A stretch of DNA of 5,003 nt from the NCBI GenBank assembly GCA_026713505.1, contig JAPOOH010000316.1, forward strand, positions 1 through 5,003. Direction: 5' to 3'. The notes under the pieces were generated by a model. That model did not search any database, was not told the origin of the DNA, and was given only the letters and a program-made list of their open reading frames with translations. This DNA comes from Chloroflexota bacterium (GTDB taxonomy: Bacteria; Chloroflexota; Dehalococcoidia; Lucifugimonadales; Australimonadaceae). Below, piece after piece: positions 1 through 5,003 of this stretch. The position numbers and the translations under genes are program-made. Every line of letters starts with the position of its first letter. The stretch's first letter is position 1.

Positions 1-2232
1 AGCGGCAAGACGTCGGTGATCGTGGCAAAGACGGCCTGGCTGGTGAGGAGGGGGTACAGGAAGCCTTCCGAGCTGTTGCTGCTGGCCTTTGCGCGGGGCG
101 CTCGCAAGGAGATGCAGGAACGGGTTGAGAAGCGTCTCGGCGACGATGCGAACGGTGTGACGGTACGAACCTTCCACGCGTTGGGGATGGGCATTATCAG
201 TGAAGCGGAGGGCAAGAGACCGGCGCTGGCGCGTTCCGCGATGGAAGAGAAGGCGCTGTTGGAGTTGATAAAGGCGATCGTCGCGGAGCTGCTGGGGGAT
301 GCGAAACTTTCGGAGGTCGTTCTGGACTGGTTCCAGGGTCAGTTCGCGCCTTTCAGGGGCGAGAATGAGTTCAATAATTGGGGGGAGTACTGGAACTATA
401 TCCGGGGCAATCAGGTGATCTCGTTGAAGGGCGACAAGGTGAAAAGTTACGAGGAATGCGAGATCGCAAATTTTCTGTTACTGCGAGGCGTCGAATACAG
501 ATATGGAGAGGCCTACGAGCACGAGTTGCCGAGGTCGAAGAGGGGGAGGTATCGGCCGGCTTTTTTCTTGCCGGATCACGCTATCTACATTGAGCATTGC
601 CGCTTGGATGCGGCCGGAAATACGGCGTCGTTCGTGGATCACGAGGACTATCTGGAGGAGTTGGAATGGAAACGGCAGGTGCACAAGGATAACGGAACGC
701 GCCTGCTCGAGACGTTCTCGGGGGAACGCGAGAGCGGGCGCATGATGGCGAGGTTGGAGAATCGCCTCATGGATCTCGGTGTGCCGCTGAAGCGGCTGTC
801 GGGCTTGGAGGTTCTGGACATTCTGGAGAGGCAAGGGCGCATCGATCCATTCGTCAGGTTGGTTGCGACGTTCTTGCATCATTTCAAGGGCAGCAGACTG
901 TCAGTGAGCGACATTGAGGCGCGTGCGCGGTGGTTGGGCAACGAGGATCGCGGGAGGGGTTTTCTGACTGTGTTCGGGCCGATCATGGAGCGCTACGAGG
1001 CAACGCTGGCGGAGCGCAACGAGATCGATTTTCACGACATGATCGCCAGGGCCACGGATCACGTGGAGGCCGGTCGTTACAAGAGCCCGTTTCGCTACAT
1101 CCTGGTGGACGAGTTTCAGGACATATCGCCGGGGCGAGCAAAGCTGTTGAAGGGGCTGCTGGACAGCGGGGATGGTGCGCAGCTGTTCGCGGTTGGGGAC
1201 GATTGGCAGGCCATCTACAGGTTCAGCGGCTCGGACATTTCGGTAATGCGCGATTTCGAGGACGGGTTCGGGCAGTTTGAACGGGTGGATTTGACGACGA
1301 CGTTTCGCTGTGTGGAGCACATCTGCGAGGTCGGGACGGAGTTCGTGTTGCGTAATGCCGCGCAGATCAGGAAGACCGTCCGGGCCACCCACAGATCGGA
1401 TGAGGCGGCCGTGTATGTGGGATTGCCAGGCGGCGAGGACGTGGAGTTGCTGGAGCAGGCGCTCGATCGTATAGCGAAGGATGCGGAGGGGTACGAGGGC
1501 ACGTCGGATGTCTTGCTTCTGGGACGCTATCGACGGAGCGAGCCTGGAGGAATGGAGGAGCTGGGCAGGAAGTACGGGCGTCTGAGTCTGAGGTTCATGA
1601 CGGTTCATGGGGCCAAGGGGCTCGAGGCCGATTACGTGGTGGTTCTGCGGCTCTGTTCGGGAAAGATGGGTTTTCCCTCGGAAATCGTGGACGATCCGTT
1701 GCTCGACCTGGTGATGGCGGCGCCGGAGGCGCATCCGAACGCGGAGGAGCGCCGGTTGTTCTATGTGGCGCTGACGCGGGCGCGGCGGCAGGTGTTTCTG
1801 CTTGCCGAGGGCGGTCCGGTATCGTCGTTCGTGAGCGAGGTCATGGCTGGGGGACGGGGGGTTCTCGTGTTCGGCCGTCGTCCGGAGGCGGATGTGCCGT
1901 GTCCGCGTTGCATGGAGGGTCGTCTGCAGCGTCGGGAGAATGTGAGGACGGGCCGGGTGTTTTACGGTTGCTCGAATTGGCCGTATTGCGAGCACACGGG
2001 CCAGCCGTGTCCCAAATGTGGGAAGGGTTTGCCGGTCCGGATGGAGGTTGGCTTTTGCTGTTCGGAGTGTGGAGAGCTGTTGCAGGGCTGTCCGCACTGT
2101 CGCGGCTGGCTGGGCAAGCGGACCGGGCGTTCTGGCGAGTTTCTGGCCTGCTCGAATTTTCCGGTGTGCGAGTACACACAGAATCTGGTGGGCGGTGGCG
2201 GGAGCGGGAGTGGCAAGGGCGCAGCAGCGTGA
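1..2232 (+). CDS. UvrD/Rep-family (helicase IV-like) DNA helicase with nuclease-like insert and three C-terminal zinc ribbons, 5'-truncated by window edge
   Basis: ATP-driven DNA-unwinding enzyme, expected to act on cytoplasmic DNA in repair or replication restart. The frame is open at base 1 and begins with SGKTS, the end of a Walker A motif, so the true start lies outside and the GTG at 16 is internal. Numbering from base 1 (743 visible residues), the SF1A motifs follow in order: TFHALG (57-62, Ib), DEFQD (370-374, II), GDDWQAIYRFSGSD (from 399, III), TTTFRC (432-437, IV), TVHGAKGLEAD (534-544, V) and LFYVALTRAR (586-595, VI). All look intact. Residues about 140-245 resemble the PD-(D/E)XK-like insert of helicase IV relatives. 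Three topoisomerase-type zinc ribbons follow: C634/C637/C657/C663, C670/C673/C687/C690 and C697/C700/C717/C723. A glycine/serine-rich tail ends the protein. E. coli HelD is shorter and, from memory, lacks these ribbons. The next gene is convergent, so they share no operon. Family assignment is firm; the exact cellular role is not. Confidence 0.96.
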   Translation, partial: SGKTSVIVAKTAWLVRRGYRKPSELLLLAFARGARKEMQERVEKRLGDDANGVTVRTFHALGMGIISEAEGKRPALARSAMEEKALLELIKAIVAELLGDAKLSEVVLDWFQGQFAPFRGENEFNNWGEYWNYIRGNQVISLKGDKVKSYEECEIANFLLLRGVEYRYGEAYEHELPRSKRGRYRPAFFLPDHAIYIEHCRLDAAGNTASFVDHEDYLEELEWKRQVHKDNGTRLLETFSGERESGRMMARLENRLMDLGVPLKRLSGLEVLDILERQGRIDPFVRLVATFLHHFKGSRLSVSDIEARARWLGNEDRGRGFLTVFGPIMERYEATLAERNEIDFHDMIARATDHVEAGRYKSPFRYILVDEFQDISPGRAKLLKGLLDSGDGAQLFAVGDDWQAIYRFSGSDISVMRDFEDGFGQFERVDLTTTFRCVEHICEVGTEFVLRNAAQIRKTVRATHRSDEAAVYVGLPGGEDVELLEQALDRIAKDAEGYEGTSDVLLLGRYRRSEPGGMEELGRKYGRLSLRFMTVHGAKGLEADYVVVLRLCSGKMGFPSEIVDDPLLDLVMAAPEAHPNAEERRLFYVALTRARRQVFLLAEGGPVSSFVSEVMAGGRGVLVFGRRPEADVPCPRCMEGRLQRRENVRTGRVFYGCSNWPYCEHTGQPCPKCGKGLPVRMEVGFCCSECGELLQGCPHCRGWLGKRTGRSGEFLACSNFPVCEYTQNLVGGGGSGSGKGAAA

Positions 2233-2364
2233 GTAGGAGACTGGTCTGCGACGGGCGCATGGCGGGGCGGGGGTTGGAAGAACCGGCAGCTCCGGATCGG
2301 CGGAGATCGCGGCCGAAAGGGGCCTCAAGTAATGCGTCGGGTGCATGGCGGCGGGAGCGTGCCG
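2233..2364. other. Convergent intergenic gap between the helicase and the SLOG-macro gene
   Basis: These 132 bases separate two stop codons facing each other: TGA at 2230-2232 on the plus strand and TAA at 2365-2367 read on the minus strand. A bidirectional terminator would be expected. I see only short 4-bp GC stems (CCGG at 2283-2286 with 2292-2295, and GGCC at 2311-2314 with 2321-2324), and none is followed by a T-run. I therefore do not call an intrinsic terminator; Rho-dependent ending or read-through is possible. The gap also holds an imperfect direct repeat, listed separately. Confidence 0.7.
2248..2351. repeat. Imperfect 18-base direct repeat pair in the convergent intergenic gap
   Basis: The copies are at 2248-2265 and 2334-2351, starts 86 bases apart, matching GCGWCGGGYGCATGGCGG (16 of 18 identical). 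Both lie between the two stop codons, one near each gene end. The match is directly visible. Its meaning is unknown: a protein-binding site, remnant of a small duplication, or chance in G-rich sequence are all open. Confidence 0.45.
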
Positions 2365-4635
2365 TTACAACTTGATGCTCTCGTGGGCGGATTCGTCGCG
2401 TGAAAGTTCGGGGTCTTCCGCGAGACTGTGGTGCTGGCCCCGTGGGATGGCCGAGTGATCTCCGGCAATGCTGCGGCCGAGACGCTGGAGAGTGTGTTCC
2501 AGACGGGTTCTGACGTCGGAGGTGTCTTCGAGCAGGACCGCGTCGGGGGTGAGTTGCTCGAGAAGGCCGCGTCCTCCCTTTATCAGGCTGCGTGCCTCGT
2601 CTTGCCATTCGGCCAGGCTGTTGTCGATCGGCAGAGGCGCGTTGGCCGCGGCGTATTCGCGCCTGACGTTCTGGTTCGCTTGCTGTGTCTGCAGCGCGTC
2701 ATCGGCTCCGGAGAGATAGCCGTCGATCTGAAGCTGCGCCTTCTCCGCGCGCGCATGGTGCCCGATGAGAGCATCAAGGGCGGAGGCGGCGGCGGCATCC
2801 AGATGCGGGTTTCGGCGCAGGTCTTTCAATTGCTGGATGTGGCCGGATAGTCCTCCAACCCGGTAGGGATGCGACTCTTGCGTTTGGGCCAGGGCAAGGT
2901 GGGCCTGCCATTTCTCTCGTAGTTGGCAAAAGGCGGCATGGGTTCGGATGGAGTGATCGGAGGACGAGTGCGGTGGAGCGATGGGTTGAAGGTAGAGCTC
3001 GGGTTGGCGGTGATAGAAGGACGTGGTGTCGGCGCCGAGGGCGGGGCTGAGGTCTCGAATGCCGTCGTGCAGGTCTGTCCAGACCTTGGGGTCATGGTTG
3101 AGGATGCGGGCATAGGCGGAGTCGGATTCTGCGATGCTGTGCGAGGCGGTGAGCAGGCGCTGGGCCTCCGAGTGCCAGGTATCGAAGGAATGAACGCGGG
3201 AGAGATCAAGGCCGTAGGTGTCTGCGAGGTGCCGCAGCTCCGCGAGGGTGGTGCGACATGTTCGGAGCTCGCGCAGGTGGTTGCGGACGTCGGCGACAAT
3301 CTCGGTATGACGCGCGGCGTGTTCCAGTATTGTCCGGATCTGGTCTCGCTGCCGGGCTGGAAGGCTCGGCGCGTCGGGATGGTTCTGAACGGCCTGAAGC
3401 CGCTCGATCAGGTGTTGGTGGCCTGGCAGGAAGAAGGGATGCACATGGGCAGCCTTCGCTTGGGCCAGGTGGAGTTGCCAGTCGCGCTGCAGGGTTTGGA
3501 GGTCGGGGACTTGCCCGCGTGAATCGGCGGTCTGGGTGGCTGCTGGTTCAGCGGCCTTGCCGGCGGAGGTTGGTATGGATTGTGGGTCCTCGGCCGACTG
3601 GTGTTCTGTGGTGACAGCGCGCGTGTGCGCTCGAGGCTCAAGAACGGTAACGGCTGCCGGCGTTGAGGCAAGGTGGGAAGTGATGAGTGGGCGGACGTCC
3701 TGCCAGTCGAGTCCGCCGAGGCCGCAACCGAGCGGGGGAAGGGCGATGGACTTGATGTCGTGGCGCTTGATGGCTGAGGTGAGATCGATAAGGCCGGCCT
3801 CGATGTCGGAGATGATGCTGGCGTCGCGCCAGTGCCGCTTGGTCGGGAAATGGACGATCCAGCGGGGTTGCTGCTCTCCGGTGTCGTAGAGGAACACGCG
3901 GCCCGGCTTCAGGCGTTGATCTGCGCATGCGTCGCGGTAGGCGGCGAAGGCGGCCGGGTAGCGGCGCTTGAATTCCAGTGCGAGGCCGCGTCCCATGACT
4001 CCCACGCAGTTGACGGGATTGACGATGGCCTGCGCCGATTGGTCGAAGATGTCCCCGGGGGTGAAGCGAAGGTCGTGAGCATGCTGCTCTTGAAGAGCCT
4101 TGATGGCGAGCATCCCTTCGCAAATCTCTCGCGGCGAGATCGTGCACAGGTTGAATGTGGGTATGTCGTATTGCTCGGCGATGCGAAGCGCCATGCCGGT
4201 GCCTCCGGTCACGGCGCCCCCCTTGGTCCACGCGATCACAGCATTGACTGGCCGGTGGAGGTCGGCGCCGAGAAGGATGGCGGCGTTTCTCGCGTGGAGT
4301 TTGCGAGCGGTGGGGGAGCAGCGGTTCCAGGCGGGATGCAGGGGGCGGGCGACGTCCATGCAGGCGGAGAGTTGCGAGGACGTAAGAGGGATACAGCTGG
4401 GATCGGCGAGGTGGTTGTAGTCCTTCCAGGGCAAGTAGACGCTGCGGCTGTCTTGCGGGGCGCCTCGAGCGAAGGCGCTGTCCGCGCCCTGGGCTCCGCC
4501 GCTTGAGAGGTGCCATCCCTTGAGTGCGAGCCACTCGGCCATGGTCGTCATGGTCTGGAGGACGTCGCGGGGCGTGGCGCGGGCACCCACGCCGGCGTAG
4601 ATGAGGGGCGAGTTCTGCCGTGTGGGCGCGCTCAT
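2365..4635 (-). CDS. SLOG domain - DarG-type macrodomain fusion protein with two C-terminal ~190-residue modules
   Basis: A 756-residue multidomain protein. Residues about 8-163 form a SLOG/DprA-like Rossmann domain: YAGVGARATP (13-22), GGAQGADSAF (46-55), ARN (115-117) and GGAVTGGTG (139-147). Residues about 186-335 form a macrodomain of the DarG class: GDIF (194-197), NPVNCVGVMGRGLA (206-219), FPTKRHWR (263-270) and LPPLGCGLGGLDW (299-311). N209 and K266 match, from memory, the catalytic Asn and Lys of DarG, which removes ADP-ribose from DNA, so hydrolase activity is plausible. After a Pro/Ala/Thr-rich linker (about 336-378), residues 382-756 hold two related helical modules of unknown function. 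No signal peptide or membrane segment is seen. The frame stays open upstream to a GTG at 4866, but I chose the ATG at 4633-4635. Its ATGA overlaps the upstream stop, the SLOG fold begins right after it, and the extra 77 residues are low-complexity and Arg/Pro-rich. No good Shine-Dalgarno precedes this ATG, so translational coupling is likely. Domain calls are strong; the biological role is inferred. Confidence 0.92.
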   Translation of the reverse strand: MSAPTRQNSPLIYAGVGARATPRDVLQTMTTMAEWLALKGWHLSSGGAQGADSAFARGAPQDSRSVYLPWKDYNHLADPSCIPLTSSQLSACMDVARPLHPAWNRCSPTARKLHARNAAILLGADLHRPVNAVIAWTKGGAVTGGTGMALRIAEQYDIPTFNLCTISPREICEGMLAIKALQEQHAHDLRFTPGDIFDQSAQAIVNPVNCVGVMGRGLALEFKRRYPAAFAAYRDACADQRLKPGRVFLYDTGEQQPRWIVHFPTKRHWRDASIISDIEAGLIDLTSAIKRHDIKSIALPPLGCGLGGLDWQDVRPLITSHLASTPAAVTVLEPRAHTRAVTTEHQSAEDPQSIPTSAGKAAEPAATQTADSRGQVPDLQTLQRDWQLHLAQAKAAHVHPFFLPGHQHLIERLQAVQNHPDAPSLPARQRDQIRTILEHAARHTEIVADVRNHLRELRTCRTTLAELRHLADTYGLDLSRVHSFDTWHSEAQRLLTASHSIAESDSAYARILNHDPKVWTDLHDGIRDLSPALGADTTSFYHRQPELYLQPIAPPHSSSDHSIRTHAAFCQLREKWQAHLALAQTQESHPYRVGGLSGHIQQLKDLRRNPHLDAAAASALDALIGHHARAEKAQLQIDGYLSGADDALQTQQANQNVRREYAAANAPLPIDNSLAEWQDEARSLIKGGRGLLEQLTPDAVLLEDTSDVRTRLEHTLQRLGRSIAGDHSAIPRGQHHSLAEDPELSRDESAHESIKL
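2368..2922 (-). repeat. Protein-level tandem module, copy B (residues 572-756 of the SLOG-macro protein)
   Basis: Second copy of the module, running to the C-terminus. It carries W576-x2-HL (576-580), HPY (589-591), and SLAEW (673-677) followed by DEARSLI, in register with copy A at +190 residues without a gap at these landmarks. The last ~30 residues are acidic, His/Ser-rich and probably disordered. Divergence from copy A is high, about one third identity over the best stretch, so this is an old duplication and not a recent DNA-level repeat. Confidence 0.72.
2923..3492 (-). repeat. Protein-level tandem module, copy A (residues 382-571 of the SLOG-macro protein)
   Basis: First copy of a module with a 190-residue period. 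Landmarks are W386-x2-HL (386-390), HPF (399-401) and, later, SFDTW (483-487) followed by EAQRLL. The paired tryptophans W386/W576 and W487/W677 are each exactly 190 residues apart from copy B. Over the first 40 residues, ungapped, I count 13 identities with copy B. The pattern of hydrophobic residues and few glycines suggests an alpha-helical, possibly coiled-coil-like fold. I do not recognise the family. Confidence 0.75.
4632..4635 (-). promoter_or_regulatory. ATGA stop/start overlap coupling the two minus-strand genes
   Basis: Read on the minus strand, ATG (4635-4633) of the SLOG-macro gene overlaps TGA (4634-4632) of the upstream gene. The 25 bases before the ATG contain no well-placed purine-rich ribosome site: a GAAG lies about 17 bases away, and an AGG only 2 bases away. 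Translation of the second gene therefore probably depends on ribosomes terminating on the first. This overlap decides the start choice. Confidence 0.8.
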
Positions 4636-5003
4636 GGCCTGAACGACGTTTCTTCGCCGGCCAGGGCATTCTGCAGGGCCGTTTCCTGGCGCCGTTGCAT
4701 GACCAGGGCCGGGGCGTCCGGTCCGAGAGTTGAGGCGAGGTTGTCGACGCTCTCGTGGATGCGCCGGGCGGATTGCGGATGGTGTTTGAGATAGGCGGCG
4801 TAGGACGCGGGGTCGTCTAGGATTGTCTGGCCTGCTACGGCCAGCTTCTGCGCCTTGGGCGTCCACTCGGCGTAAAAGCTCTCGTCGTTGAGCAGCACGT
4901 TGCGGGCGGCGTCCTCGCTCCTGATCCTGACGCGCTGACGGTGTTCTCGGATGACTTCTTCGACGTCGGTCAGATAGCTTGCTACCTCGCCGCGGGCGTT
5001 CCC
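4632..5003 (-). CDS. C-terminal part of an unidentified protein sharing the repeat module, truncated by window edge
   Basis: The frame is open from the right edge to the TGA at 4634-4632, giving 123 visible residues; the start lies outside the window. I do not recognise the protein. Residues about 41-123 resemble the second half of the modules in the downstream SLOG-macro protein: SFYAEW (42-47) then AQKL matches SFDTW then AQRL. An ungapped stretch of 47 residues starting at that AQ pair has 15 identities with copy A, ending in LGPDA versus LGADT. The preceding residues (about 1-35) are charged and probably helical. The ATGA overlap makes it the upstream member of an operon with the SLOG-macro gene. 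A GTG at 4898-4896 could be read as a start, but the frame continues upstream with similar composition, so I treat the gene as longer. Function unknown; that it is real coding sequence is supported by the homology and the coupling. Confidence 0.78.
   Translation of the reverse strand, partial: GNARGEVASYLTDVEEVIREHRQRVRIRSEDAARNVLLNDESFYAEWTPKAQKLAVAGQTILDDPASYAAYLKHHPQSARRIHESVDNLASTLGPDAPALVMQRRQETALQNALAGEETSFRP
4635..4883 (-). repeat. Protein-level module, partial copy C (in the upstream gene)
   Basis: Residues 41-123 of the partial upstream protein align with the second half of module copy A and, more weakly, copy B. The shared elements are an S-x3/4-W motif, an A(Q/R)-x-L helix start, a conserved H-x-P (KHHP versus NHDP) and a terminal LG-x-D. 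Whether the first half (W-x2-HL ... HP) is present cannot be seen because the gene leaves the window. Confidence 0.65.

Noticed and set aside
2283..2324. Possible bidirectional terminator hairpins in the convergent gap
   Set aside because: Only 4-bp stems can be formed by eye and there is no T-run on either strand, so the intrinsic terminator criteria are not met.
901..2346. Long minus-strand open frame (481 codons) opposite the helicase
   Set aside because: It lies wholly antisense to conserved helicase motifs II-VI and the zinc ribbons. Its translation is rich in Arg, His, Pro and Leu with no recognisable motif. It is a by-product of G+C-rich codon use.
1841..2608. Minus-strand open frame of 255 codons spanning the gap and both gene ends
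   Set aside because: It is low-complexity, overlaps two better-supported genes and has no motif or plausible start context.
2923..3522. Plus-strand open frame of 199 codons opposite the C-terminal modules
   Set aside because: It is antisense to the module A region, where the minus frame has a 190-residue periodicity. The plus-frame protein is Gly/Val-rich with no recognisable family.
2365..4635. Reading the locus as a canonical DarTG toxin-antitoxin pair
   Set aside because: The macrodomain resembles DarG, but the protein has an N-terminal SLOG domain and different C-terminal modules, and no DarT-like sequence is visible in the adjoining gene fragment. The resemblance is kept only at domain level.
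3638..4669. Minus-strand open frame of 343 codons overlapping the SLOG-macro gene in another frame
   Set aside because: Its translation is Arg/Pro/His-rich and of low complexity, while the alternative frame over the same bases encodes clear SLOG and macro motifs.
4636..4866. 77-residue N-terminal extension of the SLOG-macro protein from a GTG at 4866
   Set aside because: The extension is Arg/Pro-rich and unlike any domain, and it overlaps the upstream gene whose own frame shows homology to the repeat modules. The ATG at 4635 sits in an ATGA overlap just before the SLOG fold.

Overview
The window is a G+C-rich bacterial segment carrying three genes, none of which is a housekeeping locus I can place. 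Codon usage (GTG/CTG/GCG/CGC-rich) and protein composition suggest a proteobacterium. An alphaproteobacterial plasmid, integrated element or other accessory island is my best guess, but this is inference: no replication, transfer or taxonomic marker gene is visible.

Layout. Positions 1-2232 (+) hold a superfamily 1A (UvrD/Rep, helicase IV-type) DNA helicase. Its start lies off the left edge, and the window opens inside the Walker A motif. It has an inserted PD-(D/E)XK-like segment and a C-terminal tail of three topoisomerase-type zinc ribbons. Positions 2233-2364 are a 132-base convergent intergenic gap with an imperfect 18-base direct repeat and no convincing terminator. Positions 2365-4635 (-) encode a 756-residue protein with a SLOG (DprA-like Rossmann) domain, a DarG-type macrodomain, and a C-terminal half made of two copies of a roughly 190-residue module. 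Positions 4632-5003 (-) are the 3' end of an upstream gene that runs off the right edge. Its last ~80 residues resemble the second half of that same module. Its stop codon overlaps the next start as ATGA.

How they may work together. The two minus-strand genes form a tightly coupled operon and share a repeat family, so their products probably act together or descend from a shared module. SLOG and macro domains are both known in other systems to bind or process NAD-derived or other nucleotide ligands. A role in ADP-ribose or nucleotide-signal chemistry, as in DarTG-like or Thoeris-like conflict systems, is therefore a reasonable hypothesis. No toxin or signal-generating enzyme is visible here. 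The helicase is convergent and not co-transcribed with them, so any functional link rests only on proximity.
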